Source: Aphrocallistes beatrix (taxonomy: Eukaryota; Porifera; Hexactinellida; Sceptrulophora; Aphrocallistidae). Taken from it: a stretch of DNA of 64,000 nucleotides. Below, one piece after another: positions 27,501 through 36,307 of this stretch (the stretch's first letter is position 1; each line of letters starts with the position of its first letter). A program made the position numbers and the translations under genes. Under the pieces are notes generated by a model. The model had not been told where the DNA came from. It saw nothing but the letters and a program-made list of their open reading frames with translations, and did not search any database. Location: positions 62,001 to 126,000 of the forward strand of contig OY725506.1 of NCBI GenBank assembly GCA_963281255.1, in the 5' to 3' direction.

Positions 27501-28425
27501 ATTAATAGCTCCTCACCTCTTCAGGAAGAATGGTGAGTAGAATGAGGAGAAAAGGAACGAAGGCTAAGTCCGTACTGAATCTAACAAGCAATAAACATAA
27601 ACATCTCCTATCAACCATTAGGAGATAATGGAATGCAGGACTATTCTAATTATAGAACTCACTTGTTGATAAAGTCGTCGACTATATTAGTCCATGACGT
27701 CATCATAATGGCCAGGTCTGCTAGAGCAAGAGCAAGCTACGGACAATGGCGCATAAGGGAGAGTTGAGAGGTGTGAAAATATGAATATACGCCTCACCTG
27801 AACTTTGATTGTTTTAGTAACGCCAGGCATGCTAACTATGTTATTAATGAGCGACTCTTTGAGCGCCTAAACACGGACAAACACAAATAAACAACAACAA
27901 AACTTGAATAAACACGAGTAGAGATGCACGTACATTGTGTGAATCTACTGGTATCTCACTGAAATGGTCCTTTATCTAAAAATAGAAAATAATCCTATAA
28001 GAATAGCACTTCTATAATAAATGCGAATAAAAGATTAATATCTTCATCCTATAAAGGTGTTAATGGCACAGAATCAAGTGCGACACAATTCCATCAGCTG
28101 AGTTGTGAGTGGAACTGACCTTAGTTTTCATCGTGTACGCTGCGAAGTAAGAGGAGTGCTCGTTCCTATTCAGCTTCAGCAAGACGTCTGCTATCTCCCA
28201 GCCATACACCTATAAACAAACAAACAAACAAACAAATAAACAAACAAATAAACAAATAAACAAATAAATAAACAAACAAATAAACAACATGGTGGTATAA
28301 TCACAGGTGGAACTCACAGAGTTCTGTATCTGCTCGAGACACTTGGATGCCTCTACGGATCCCTGAAGATACAGCGCATCCAACAGCTGATACACGTACT
28401 CCGTGGTTGGCTTCTCCTCGCTCAT
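12503..28425 (-). CDS. TNPO3: transportin-3, importin-beta family receptor for SR proteins
   Basis: Thirty exons, all in phase, give about 924 residues against 923 in the human protein. Exons run from 28425-28318 (MSEEKPTTEYVYQLLDALYL) through 28209-28120, 27975-27934, 27866-27798, 27736-27663, 27580-27517, 27359-27264, 27178-27146, 27087-26992, 26898-26824, 26765-26665, 26449-26374, 26270-26208, 26149-25997, 25928-25812, 25735-25644, 25495-25356, 24556-24423, 23548-23396, 21180-21083, 20925-20871, 18677-18607, 18066-17997, 17677-17561, 16989-16895, 13592-13442, 13287-13215, 13142-13051, 12744-12635 and 12569-12503. Segments such as WEIADVLLKLNRNEHSSYF, HSCYLYLGSIIVDEYG and NNPDTVDDFFRLSGR match TNPO3 closely. 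It carries Ser/Arg-rich splicing factors into the nucleus with Ran. Introns are mostly 58-320 nt. The three longest (3302, 2215 and 2193 nt) each contain another gene on the same strand. Exon 20 could instead end nine bases earlier at a GC donor; the GT site is preferred. Confidence 0.95.
13790..16369 (-). CDS. class C GPCR, GABA-B receptor-like, intronless, nested in TNPO3
   Basis: One uninterrupted frame of 859 residues with ATG at 16369. It starts with a signal peptide (ILAALFLCSFVTHLVC). A periplasmic-binding-protein type ligand domain follows to about residue 450 (YVAVFGGGCSVATSEVAAL, GWKRVAIINQQNPIF). Seven membrane segments lie from about 480 to 745, beginning GLVDVLSLLIVLYITFYIAV and ending near LLNVLLTTTITGLPPVYV. 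The C-terminal tail has a heptad-rich stretch (RIVQDMSLLRNRCESLQ, LITQIGDLKVEMERR) like the coiled-coil used by GABA-B receptors to pair. There is no Cys-rich linker, which also fits the GABA-B branch. It sits wholly inside TNPO3 intron 25 on the same strand and has its own TATA box. Lack of introns in a neighbourhood of intron-rich genes suggests a retrocopy or an ancestrally intronless lineage. The ligand cannot be told. Confidence 0.9.
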   Translation of the reverse strand: MQAHSILAALFLCSFVTHLVCEQELYILGLIPETGIRWTEPYARYSAQLALNHIRENSTILPGYELKIDWQDTMCDGGSGLKTFVDSLANGRSYVAVFGGGCSVATSEVAALAHKYGLAQIAYASTAPNLGDKEKFPRFVRGVPSDVNAVPPRAKFIVDNGWKRVAIINQQNPIFVSSSHSMEIVLGELNVEYRVEDFASDADFPLETSVERLGDNLINNGYRIMIANMYEDAAIKLFCGLLKRPKYRLLLHPHSTWIFLGWFTDNWHNKPEVLEEAGCTAEEVADASNGALGFLVAHSESRFMGTDSDTQTEYGYTVNQLYQMYRDLTLANISNPAQFDSTSDVHDAYVYDSMWSLALALDRSEKQGFNLTEISRSLVFQDERYFVATSNFSQAVYEGMLNFTFSGWSGEIQYEGHERFDSRVQLLEFVNGKLEFRYEFFNIPRNRENYRNLSGIETKGERVGFEFWNDGVADDGIFNFLVNPIIPGLVDVLSLLIVLYITFYIAVIAIGKAQKLQSILNSRAALTCSILGGNYLLLLAGVFYVSNDYIIAGSEGNELISFRSNLTHEAMFTEVCDSPLCTFLCMFPVTLLLTAASIIFGGMIGKASIIYLSAVRLDFQSLKKLNKTMVTAWPYVLASLDLALVLIWSFIAPLVLKKEVISSGVTDPPFYRVLQCQSRNEKELERNVFVGIFIAYKSVLVLIGTAMAYNLRNVKKKSLKYWNTITWTMYNMATYTLVLILCFFLITDHNAKLGVLGFLTLLNVLLTTTITGLPPVYVRFYDPHLNKERVKVSGANSRIVQDMSLLRNRCESLQIDKSDLITQIGDLKVEMERRMSVDTIVTSPTQNGEIYSNGNISNV
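16415..16422 (-). promoter_or_regulatory. TATA box of the nested GPCR gene
   Basis: TATAAATA on the minus strand about 46-53 nt upstream of the GPCR start codon at 16369, inside TNPO3 intron 25. It supports independent transcription of the nested gene. A second TATAAAG-like string lies closer, at about 16390, but reads on the plus strand. Confidence 0.45.
17111..17300. mobile_element. 190-bp MITE, pogo/Tigger-like ends
   Basis: Terminal inverted repeats of about 22 bp: left CAGTACACCCTCGCTAATCC, right its complement at 17279-17300. The left flank is TA; the right flank is TG, so the TA target duplication is imperfect. The inside repeats CTAATCCGAA-like strings and codes for nothing. It lies in TNPO3 intron 24. 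Confidence 0.75.
18908..19873 (-). CDS. NUDT6-like Nudix hydrolase, intronless, nested in TNPO3
   Basis: A single frame of 321 residues from the ATG at 19873. The frame is open to 19948, but that upstream part has no ATG. The first 28 residues are rich in Arg and hydrophobics (MLRYLFHHALVRSRSILTT), like a mitochondrial presequence; a second Met about 45 residues on (MASETNPLL) could give a cytosolic form. The Nudix box is complete at about residues 186-208: GHALAGEGF then REVFEETGV, with the metal-binding RE..EE. The region before it (RNQFTFHHAQPDYVQMNRWL) matches the pre-Nudix domain of NUDT6 and its plant relatives. Nudix enzymes cleave nucleoside diphosphates linked to another group; the substrate cannot be told here. 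The gene sits inside TNPO3 intron 21 on the same strand, and its upstream side carries a 118-bp tandem duplication. Confidence 0.88.
   Translation of the reverse strand: MLRYLFHHALVRSRSILTTKLLHRNVTINNPLAPVHSCSRVRSEDRMASETNPLLEMARGDVYNGIILSLAKQEMSAEQFEYLLPQALTKWRSENRRGIHIIIPIGLSELIPIAARNQFTFHHAQPDYVQMNRWLPTNEPNLLPGYATHYVGVGGFVVNGQEELLAVKERYQLVKGVKPMWKFPGGHALAGEGFVEAGIREVFEETGVKCEFRAVLCFRHTMSYRFGCDDVYYVIWYSALNTDVSADPHEIAECKWIPISEYVAMSDAARSENRFAAECYFRAQKSGAGIGMVRMPHPAPGRQDLLVYAVSDTETDSKHKL
20015..20250. repeat. 118-bp tandem duplication upstream of the Nudix gene
   Basis: Two adjacent copies, 20015-20132 and 20133-20250. Both carry TTCTTGTCAGAACTAGACTA, TGTAAACAG, GATGTTGCATAATGAAA and TTCGAACTCAAAA, with scattered differences. 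It lies 140-380 bp upstream of the nested Nudix start, a promoter-like place. Confidence 0.8.
21845..22822 (-). CDS. unrecognised coiled-coil protein, intronless, nested in TNPO3
   Basis: An uninterrupted frame of 325 residues with ATG at 22822. Three helical stretches with heptad character are seen: residues about 20-60 (SELNSEIGLIQDELIGLKG), about 160-210 (LKQIKREVNDIRHLKLNLVE) and about 275-315 (ELLEKFEENKDRVRRLQDE). Between them are Ser/Pro/Glu-rich linkers. Two short Cys pairs, CRTC near residue 14 and CEVC near 158, each stand before a helix and could bind a metal or form disulphides. I do not recognise the family and it is not similar to the coiled-coil cluster at 44-63 kb. It lies in TNPO3 intron 19 on the same strand, with its own TATA box. 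Confidence 0.7.
   Translation of the reverse strand: MNMFRRQQQAQMNCRTCIKLTAKLTEFSSQKSELNSEIGLIQDELIGLKGQVGDLRIEFMSISAPVSERPKLSQFQDQSFFLSSFEETLDEPSFLPHASSSITSHAPMVRPKKFIKTFVPQPTIEEPLSPVSEEKSFTPRTPSEEEYYVDIPSGNPGCEVCTTLLKQIKREVNDIRHLKLNLVEKKEETRNYKVQFETLNRQFQMKRQYSTQMSVNSTDISSHSHTDIRHTLQTRQASFSYFSTPQSSTVPSDEDSTTISEFSSPDSDPLSEVDHLILDEFTELLEKFEENKDRVRRLQDEQSRVVHRMKELLAQKCGVVFTTYD
22861..22869 (-). promoter_or_regulatory. TATA box of the nested coiled-coil gene
   Basis: TATATAAAG on the minus strand about 40-47 nt upstream of the ATG at 22822, nearly the same spacing as in the nested GPCR gene. Confidence 0.45.
23181..23332. mobile_element. 152-bp MITE with TA target duplication
   Basis: Ends are inverted repeats of about 24 bp (CAGTCAGGGTC and, a little inside, TTATTATGAAC on the left; the complement on the right). 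TA flanks both ends (23179-23180 and 23333-23334), as for Tc1/mariner/pogo elements. It holds no coding sequence. It lies in TNPO3 intron 19, upstream of the nested coiled-coil gene. Confidence 0.82.
23591..23616. repeat. CATAG microsatellite
   Basis: Five units of CATAG in TNPO3 intron 19. Confidence 0.8.
25198..25272. repeat. short interspersed repeat, copy B
   Basis: Related to 2820-2896: starts CTATTTATAG, then GGTTTCCCCGTTCAAAACGG and CCGGAAATGA. It lies in TNPO3 intron 17. Confidence 0.5.
28210..28290. repeat. AAAC/AAAT-type microsatellite at a splice acceptor
   Basis: On the minus strand this is a run of TTTG/TTTA units that ends in TTTGTTTATAG, the acceptor of TNPO3 exon 2. The array therefore supplies the pyrimidine tract of the intron. 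Confidence 0.8.
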
Positions 28426-29957
28426 TCTAACAGTTCTACTAACCTCGCAACGTTAGAGCAGTAAAGGAATGTGAAATGAATGCAGGCTCCTTTCAAATAA
28501 TGGGAGTGAGAGGAGCACATATACTGACAGTATGACACTCATACAGGACACATGGAGTGAGGACACACAGGAATTGAATTTATGAGATGCAGGTCCTAGT
28601 TACCGTACGGTTGTCCGTTTCTATCGGTATTTCCGAGGCTCTCAAATATCACGGTATGAGAACAAAATGTCACGAGATTGAAGTTAATTATTCCACAAAT
28701 AAATATTTATATAAATAAGAGAACAAATAATCGTCATTAAATTTTGCAGGTCACCATTAATTCCTCAAAATTAATTCTGTAGAATCACTACACACATTAG
28801 AGAATCTCTGAAGTTATTGAATAATCGCGTTCTTGTCTGCGCAGGAATTAAGGAGATTGCGCAACCAATCAGATTAGAGCTATTCTCACGATTTGAGACC
28901 TCACAGGTTGAGATGTATTCTATCAGAATTTGTCTCAACAAACCACTTCAAACTCAGTGGTAGTCCTTGTGAATCTTTATTAACTAAGTTCTCTGATCAA
29001 GAAAGGATGGTAGCAGGGTTTCATCTAGCCACCTCCTCAAGGGGGTTAATCCCTCCCCCTGAAAATATTTAGACCCCTTTACCCCTCTGAGGTTCAGAAG
29101 TATATCCATTCTAGCTAGCTACACAGTACATGTGGAGATGCTACGTAGTGATGTAAGATGATTTGTACGATTCAGAAGTCTCTGTTGATGATCTTCCATC
29201 AAAATATATTGGATTTAGTGATATATTGGTTAAAGTAGTAATTTAGATCAAAATTCCCTGCCATCACAACATCCAACATCTACTGTACTCAGAATTAGTC
29301 AGGAAATCAACCAACAAGTCAGCCTAGCATTACTTCGTGTCTGTACAGTCTAGTCTAGCATGGCACTCCACAGAGGAAATTAGTTCAAGTGCAGTCCTAA
29401 GAGGATATGTCCAATGGTATTAACCATGTCCCAAGCTGTCTCTATGTAAGTAAGCCATAATCACAATCTTGTACGATTCCCAGCAATTTCGCATTTTTAA
29501 GGTACGATGGTAGATAATATACATATGCACTATAGAAACCCCCGCCATTCTAAGATAAATATAGAACAAGTTTGATAATTCTATTTTTAGTTCAACATCT
29601 AATACAATACTACGAGAGTTCTAGTCTTGTTCTAATTATAGAACAGGGAGATATTAATAGAATGTTAGGGCTTTTATTGGGAGAGATGTGAATAGGAAGA
29701 GGTGTGATTGGAATTGTGTCGTGCTGGATTGTAGAATTGATTCCTAGGAAAGAGGTGAGAATAACTCAAATCAAATAGTAAACAACACAAAAATATTTAG
29801 AACTTCATTGGTCAGAACTGACCAGCTACGTCATAGATTTGTCCGAAATATATAATTTCAAACAAATATCGGCGGTTTGAAACAAAAATCTAAAATGGAC
29901 CAATAAAAACTAAGCAAATCGATTAATTACATAGAAACACTCACCATTCTGAGTTTA
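28426..29957. other. 1.5 kb without a gene
   Basis: The spacer between TNPO3 and the NACHT-LRR gene. It should contain the TNPO3 promoter near 28.5 kb and the NACHT gene 3' UTR. AT-rich, no supported reading frame. Confidence 0.5.
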
Positions 29958-32900
29958 CTAGAATCTAATCTTGACAGAACACTGTTCAGCTAACTGCTCG
30001 AGGAGTTGCAACTGTTCTGATTCAGGACTGGATAGCTCAGGTTCGGAAAGGTACAGTTGTCTCACACGTGGAAGTGTCTGTATTAGCCACATTAGCGCGA
30101 CACATGAAGCAGAGGTGAGATTGGAATTTTGTATACCTAACCACCTAATAGCTGGATGGCAGGATAGACTGCCACACAGTACCAGCATACCTGAGTCTTG
30201 GAACGGGGTATTGACTAGTGACAAGTGAACCAGTGAGTTTAGAGCTGACACAGTTCTGTACCAGCAACTCATATCCTCAGAACTGAATTGAGTATGACTC
30301 AGCTTTAAACTCATCAAGTTAGAGCATGACGTGATAACATTGAATAAACTATTCCAGCTGTGAAACCCGACTTCATGTAAAAAAGGTAAATTAATCTCTC
30401 TCAGCGATTTAGAGTTTGAATGGATGAGTTCAGTTAGTGAGTGTAGAAGGGATTCATTGGGAGATGGAGGAGTATCAGAGAATAGACTCAGTTGTGTGAG
30501 AGAGTTAATGCAGTGTAAGGAAGGAATGAGACTGTAGCTATCTTCTCCTTTAGTCTTCCAAACTAACTCTGTTAGGGAGGAGAGGCTTGATATGTCAGGT
30601 GTCACTGGGAGGTAACCTTGAAAATCTTGAATGCAGAGTCCATTAAGCTGATGGTTAGCTATTAACTGGGAGATAATGGACCAATCAGATTCACTCGAAA
30701 CAGGACTATAGAACAAATTCTGTAGAGTAGAAGAGAATTGATTGGCTAAAATAGAAGAGAATTGATTGGCTAACTCTACTAACATCTGTTGGTTCATTTC
30801 ACATTCGTATAACATCAAACTCCCAGTGAATTGATTGGTGCAGGAGAATAGCCGTGGAGAGGAATTGGTGGTTGTCAGGTCACAGGAATGCAAGTGGATA
30901 CTAACTCTAGTGTCAAGTGGCAGAGTGGCAAAGGTGAGGATACTCGTGTACGGATGGATTCCATCAAATTCCTTTTCATTGAAAAACAGTGCTACGTATC
31001 GGACACAACAAGTGGACAGCTGATCGAGGAGGGAGCGGAATTGTGCCGCGGTTACGTAATCAGATTGGAAGTGGATTATTTGGAATTGGCGGACATATTC
31101 CATCGCTCGCAGGAAGCAGTGCCATTCGTTCGGGGAGATGGTGTCGAGGAAATAGAGGTAGAGAGGGGAGGGAAACCTCTCTTTGAAATAGTTGAAGTGT
31201 TCAGGAATGGAATCAGAGTTGGTTTCCATGACGACAGTACAAAGGAGGAGGAATGATTGTGTGAATTCTCTACAATCTGACATGTCAACAAGATCTTTGT
31301 AATGACGTAACTGATCGCTCATGGGAACTTCACAGAGTGACATAGGCACTGGGAGTGCGTGGTGGCAGAGAACGGGAGTCATGAAACCTGCGTCCCGCTT
31401 CAAGATGCCACTAACAAACCGAATCACCATCTTGTACATGGACAGGTACTGGGTGGAAGTCGTGAAGTAGCGGATGATGTAGCACTGATTTCTCCAAGCA
31501 TTGTCGCATATGGAAACTGCCGCCATGAACTCTTGAATGGTCAGGTGTTGGAATGTCCACACCTTCACACGAACACCAAAACTCGTCACTTTAACATGAG
31601 CCTGCATCAGGCCGAGACGTTCACTGTTCAGGGATTCGCCTTCAAGTTTCAGTGGAATGTGTCTGTCAGAAGTTAGTTCTCTTTCGAAAATGCCTTGATT
31701 CGCTTCCAGACCGATTTCATGGATGCATTCTCTGATGGCCGGGTCGAAATTGGACAATTGGAGAACTTTGCTGTGTTCTTTCAGGCCCATTCTGGACAAT
31801 TGGCGCCTGATGATGTATACGATCAGCTGGAGGTACAGGTGGGACAGAGTCTCACTTAGGATGGAATCCGATTGGTTGAATAGAGAGCTGAACAGACTCG
31901 CGTTCACTGGCACGAGTGCGAGCTGTTTTATCTCGTCGTGACGAACGAACATCTCACGGACGGCATTCAACTTTTCAACACTCTCTATTCTTTTCGAGAA
32001 ATAAAGGTCTCGGTTTTGAGGAGAGAATCCGAGGACCTGGAAGTTGTCATCGATCTTGAGATCTTTGCCATAATCGAGATGGAGTTCAGTCCATTGGCTG
32101 GGACGACTTGTCACTAGGATGGTGGAGAGAGTGAGGAAGCGTCTCTCGAGAATTTTACAGAGTAAAGTGGAGTCGAACGGAATGCTCTTAATAAACTCAT
32201 CGGCACCGTCCATGATGATGAACAGTCCCTCTCCGTCTGATCTCAGCAAGTGCTGGGAGAGGGATCGACTCCATTTGGCGCCAAAAGACATGGAAAGGGT
32301 CAGCCATTTCAGAATAAATTCCTCGTCGATCTTATTTTGTTTCTCGTGCCTCGCCTCCTCGAGTTGATGCCACTCCGGATTGCGACACGGGATGGAAACG
32401 GTGTAGCGGAAATTGGTTAGCTGGTGACTGCCATACAGGAAGGCAAAGTGTGTGCAGAGGAAGCTCTTACCACTGCCGGGGTTCCCTATCAGGCACCATA
32501 CTTTACTTTCTGAAGAATCGCTAGTGGTGACAATGGACTCGAAATCTACCACTTCTACCTTTTCGAACTCGACCTTCTCATGGATGTGTCGCAAGAAATC
32601 AATTTCGTTAATGCCACTTTCCTCTTCCATCCTCTTTTCAGGAGTTTCAACCTTTATGACAGTGAGGGGTGTGAATACGGATTCTATGGGGACACTGGCC
32701 TCATCGAGAACAACACTAACATCCTTGTGGTGTGTTTTCAAATACTTTCGTAACCTTATCTGCCAATATGCATTTTCCTCCTCATCAACTTCATTTTCAA
32801 GGTTCAATTCCTGTTGGATTTGGTCACAGAAATCGTCGTTTGAAATATTTTGGAAAGTGGACTTGAAACCTCGGACCTTAATCGCTAAATCTTTTCGTTC

Positions 32901-33386
32901 CATTATCTCTAAGGAATCGCAGAGGTGCTCCAAATCGCCAGTGACTATTTCTTTCTCAACGCAGAGTTTCAACATTTCGTGCGACCCTTCATCTCCCTTA
33001 ACACTCACTTCCGCACTACAGCTGGTTAGTACGACCCATTGTTGTGAGGTTATTTCGGTCGTCAGCAAATCGACTAGAGTTTTGGCGGATTTCGATTGGT
33101 CGCTAGTTCTAGGTTTAAATTGAGGCGAGCTTAGCCATTCTAACTGCCTAGCTTGGTGGAGAATGCTGTGATGGCCAATGGACTGTAAAGCTAAGTCAAA
33201 CCTGCTAGGATCGAAATGTTTCCAATTCTTCAGCGAATTCAAAAACAGAATTGGATCCTTCCCTGTGTCCTGTTGAATCTTGGAGGGTAATTCGATAGCA
33301 TTCTGTAACTTTTGCAGAATTTCTGGTGTCAACAGTTTTCCGAGTTCTGTAAACGCTTTAATTTGTCGTTTTCTATCATCAGACAT
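29958..33386 (-). CDS. NACHT-LRR protein with two DED-like N-terminal domains
   Basis: A single exon of 1142 residues, ATG at 33386. NACHT proteins are STAND ATPases that act as switches, often in innate immunity or cell death. The P-loop is GNPGSGKS at residues 301-308 and the Walker B strand is FIIMDGADEF at about 389-398. Leucine-rich repeats of the ribonuclease-inhibitor type fill the C-terminal part from about residue 930 (LREINLPFLHEVGFHSW, LVHLSLVNTPFQDSGMLVL). Residues about 10-85 and 100-180 are two helical segments that look like death-fold domains of the DED type; this is by pattern only. A 21-nt in-frame duplication repeats NQFSSIL/NQFSSTL near 30.75 kb. The gene is intronless and stands alone. 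Whether it is an immune receptor is inference from family. Confidence 0.88.
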   Translation of the reverse strand: MSDDRKRQIKAFTELGKLLTPEILQKLQNAIELPSKIQQDTGKDPILFLNSLKNWKHFDPSRFDLALQSIGHHSILHQARQLEWLSSPQFKPRTSDQSKSAKTLVDLLTTEITSQQWVVLTSCSAEVSVKGDEGSHEMLKLCVEKEIVTGDLEHLCDSLEIMERKDLAIKVRGFKSTFQNISNDDFCDQIQQELNLENEVDEEENAYWQIRLRKYLKTHHKDVSVVLDEASVPIESVFTPLTVIKVETPEKRMEEESGINEIDFLRHIHEKVEFEKVEVVDFESIVTTSDSSESKVWCLIGNPGSGKSFLCTHFAFLYGSHQLTNFRYTVSIPCRNPEWHQLEEARHEKQNKIDEEFILKWLTLSMSFGAKWSRSLSQHLLRSDGEGLFIIMDGADEFIKSIPFDSTLLCKILERRFLTLSTILVTSRPSQWTELHLDYGKDLKIDDNFQVLGFSPQNRDLYFSKRIESVEKLNAVREMFVRHDEIKQLALVPVNASLFSSLFNQSDSILSETLSHLYLQLIVYIIRRQLSRMGLKEHSKVLQLSNFDPAIRECIHEIGLEANQGIFERELTSDRHIPLKLEGESLNSERLGLMQAHVKVTSFGVRVKVWTFQHLTIQEFMAAVSICDNAWRNQCYIIRYFTTSTQYLSMYKMVIRFVSGILKRDAGFMTPVLCHHALPVPMSLCEVPMSDQLRHYKDLVDMSDCREFTQSFLLLCTVVMETNSDSIPEHFNYFKERFPSPLYLYFLDTISPNEWHCFLRAMEYVRQFQIIHFQSDYVTAAQFRSLLDQLSTCCVRYVALFFNEKEFDGIHPYTSILTFATLPLDTRVSIHLHSCDLTTTNSSPRLFSCTNQFTGSLMLYECEMNQQMLVELANQFSSILANQFSSTLQNLFYSPVSSESDWSIISQLIANHQLNGLCIQDFQGYLPVTPDISSLSSLTELVWKTKGEDSYSLIPSLHCINSLTQLSLFSDTPPSPNESLLHSLTELIHSNSKSLREINLPFLHEVGFHSWNSLFNVITSCSNLMSLKLSHTQFSSEDMSCWYRTVSALNSLVHLSLVNTPFQDSGMLVLCGSLSCHPAIRWLGIQNSNLTSASCVALMWLIQTLPRVRQLYLSEPELSSPESEQLQLLEQLAEQCSVKIRF

Positions 33387-36079
33387 TTTAACCTAAAGGA
33401 AAGTGTCTCGAGTAAATTCCTAACTAAAATATTGCTAATGTTTAGTTGTATTCAGTGTTCCCGCCTAGCGGGTTTAGCGCACTATTCACCACGCTTAGCT
33501 TGTCGAATAACTTTCTTGGGTTAATGGGGCTATGAATATATTAAATTAGGCGTAATTGTATTCGTATTTGGTTTCTGCTAACGTATTTGTATTTGATCAA
33601 GAAAAGTGTATTGAACCCAACTCTGACATAAGACATCCAATACAGCCTACATTGTGATATACAGTGAAATCATTGCGAATGTTTAGACCATTTACACCAG
33701 TATACGAGTATCAACGAAAAAGACGATCGATTCGCCAACACCAGTTTCGCACTTTAGTAACAAAAAAATAATTTAAGACGAATTTAAAGACGAATTAAAA
33801 TAAGGCCATGCAAAATAAATTACTTGTTTATCTCCCTGTCCCTTAACCTCCGTACGGACAATATGTTACTTTATTCTAGAACTTTTATTTTTATTTGTTG
33901 TTGTTAAATAATGCAATTTACTCGAATAAACCGCACAAAAATTGCAAAATTAACGCTTTCCATTTATCCTGAGGGAAACACTGGTTGTACTATCACATAA
34001 ATTCTTATTGGTAGAAACTCTAGAAGCAAATTGTATCCCGCATACCCCAACATTTATAATAAGTGCATGCTCCCACTAGAAAACGAATATGAGAAATGTG
34101 AGCTTAACTCTATTCGGATAATAAGCTTGCATCCTCCAGTTAATTTGATACCACAGAATACCACTCCTCTTAACCATGAAAATCCTGTATGAAACACTTG
34201 GTTACGCAAAACTTGCTTGTTATTATCCATGGTTATTCAATAAATAAACAACAATGAAACTACCTCTTAACTTTATTCAATACTATCGATGGTTATTAGA
34301 CGATCAATTAACATGGAAATAAGGACTTTGCCATAATTCTACATTATCCATGGTTTACGATGAATAAACAATACTGAAATTAGCTCTTAGCTTGATTCTA
34401 CATATCCATGGTTCGTAAAGTGTATCTACAGGATAGTACAGACTCTAATGTAAGATTTACTCTTCCAACTTACTTCAGTTCACAAAGAGATGAATAATCT
34501 TTCAAGAAATGACGAATAACTGTAATATGGAACTAAAAATAGAAACAGATGATAAAATAAGATCTCACACAGTAAATATCCAACTTTACAACTCTGAGAA
34601 TATTCTAATTCAGGAAGTAAACAACAACAAATTATAGAAATTTCATTTATGTCTCCACTAGCCTTAGTTTTCTTAAAATCGATGAAATAGAAATAGCATT
34701 TTTTCCGATTTTTTCAATAAAAAATGCTTCAAAAATGATCGAAATCGAATTAATTCAAAATAAAATAGGACTCATATTCGTAACGACATATTTACAGCAT
34801 AGTTATGTCTCTACAGAATTGTTAATTCCACTGATTTATTCAAAAATTTCAACAAAAAAAACAATTAAAATACAGAACATAAACATTGGTCGAATAATGT
34901 TTGTTTGTTCTGAAATAAATAATTCAGTCATTTTGATTTTGTTGTTGATCTAGACTACAGATATAAAAGAGCTTATTTGTATGATTAAATTGTGAATAAA
35001 CAACTGAATTCAGTGGAATATAACTAAAATGGAAGCATTAACTTACTCGTATCAAATTCAAGTTTGTTTGTTTCTGTAGATTTGTGTGTTGATGCTCAAT
35101 GATTGAAATGTTTGTGTTATTATTAGTGTTTGGATTCGGTTGGAATCGTTTGAAATGTGTCGATTAGTCTTGAATAGTTGTTCAGTATAGCTGTTGCTAG
35201 CTTGAAGATAATGGTCTAGATACTATCTCTATTTAACTGTGCATACAAGTAACGAGATTGGGACAGAGAACTTTGCTACAGAGTCACTCATGAATTGATT
35301 AGTCCCTATCTTGTCTGGAACTGACCCTTAAGCACATTCCCTAGCTTAATCACTGATGTCTCGTGTTACAATAGCTACGTTTAAGCTAGGATGTTTCTAG
35401 AATGTTCTGAACTTATTCAAGTGGCTGTGGTTAGTGTCACAGGTGGTGCACTAGCTGTAAAACTATCAATGTGACCTTTTGGTATCCTAGATTTAAAAGT
35501 TGAAAATCAATTTATCTACTTTGTCCTGAGAAACATGGACAACTAAAGTTGAAGTTTTCATTAAACTTAAAGGTTGCACTCTAGCAACTGCTTTACTGAA
35601 CTTATTGAACACTCAGTATTTGACTTCACAAAAACTTAAATTTTCTTTGAATATATAAATTCCATAAAATTACAAAATCTCCTAACAACTTTTGCTGTAA
35701 AGTCACTGTTATTGGTTTATGGAATGCCAGATATCGGGTATATTGAGTAGGAGGTCCTAGATATTCATCTCTTCACTATCTCCTTCATCATTATTAATAA
35801 GAGTATTTAACTAGAGTAAATCTTCTTGTTTTTTATACGCATTGCTGTGTCTCTATTGACGTAAGTAATCTCAGAAAACATCTCCATTTTCTTATTATTC
35901 AAACACTGAAGATAATCCCAACTCCAAAAGTGACCATCTTATGGGTGGTTGTCCAACAAAAATATGATTTTTAATAAGTAATTATGGTTTGCAGACGCTT
36001 TAAGGGAAACTTTCCACTAAAAATATAATCAAGAATGTATGATATTAATTGCAATCGTTACTAAGAATAGAATCTAATG
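33387..36079. other. 2.7 kb without a gene
   Basis: Very AT-rich spacer upstream of the NACHT gene. It holds a degenerate tandem repeat at 34222-34420 and short open frames with no family pattern. No RNA gene was recognised. Confidence 0.45.
34222..34420. repeat. degenerate ~60-bp tandem repeat
   Basis: Three and a third units, each starting near ATCCATGGTT or ATCGATGGTT and containing AATAAACAA and TAGCTCTTA-like blocks. The units are well diverged, so the array is old. Confidence 0.55.
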
Positions 36080-36307
36080 TCAAGCTAGAACTGGCAGTAG
36101 CACCCTCCACAGAGTGACAGGCGGGATTTGAGGGTCAACTGGAGCTTCTGTGTTAGCGATGCCAAAGTAGATAAGGAATGGGACCCATCCCCATCTAAAA
36201 ATAGCCCCAGTGTAGCCGAGAAGAACTCCCACCCTGTACAGCCACCAATGAATGGAGCGCAAGGACCTGACAGGAGGTGGAGAGGGTTTGGAGAGAGATA
36301 GGCGCAT
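36080..36307 (-). CDS. TOMM7: Tom7, subunit of the mitochondrial outer-membrane translocase
   Basis: A 75-residue protein, longer at its N-terminus than the usual 55-60. Tom7 is a small tail-anchored subunit that tunes assembly of the TOM complex and stabilises PINK1 in animals. The diagnostic segment is present: GAIFRWGWVPFLIYFGIA, with the RWG..P..IY pattern in the single membrane helix, followed by a Pro-rich lumenal end (DPQIPPVTLW). The ATG is at 36307, with CAG|GA four bases upstream as a possible acceptor. The string CTATTTTTAG inside the gene looks like a local splice acceptor, but the reading through it gives the conserved motif, so it is coding. It lies 3' of CHEK2 on the same strand. 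Confidence 0.88.
   Translation of the reverse strand: MRLSLSKPSPPPVRSLRSIHWWLYRVGVLLGYTGAIFRWGWVPFLIYFGIANTEAPVDPQIPPVTLWRVLLPVLA

Noticed and set aside
33387-36079. RNA genes or small ORFs in the long AT-rich spacer
   Set aside because: No tRNA-like boxes or conserved peptide patterns were found by reading both strands.
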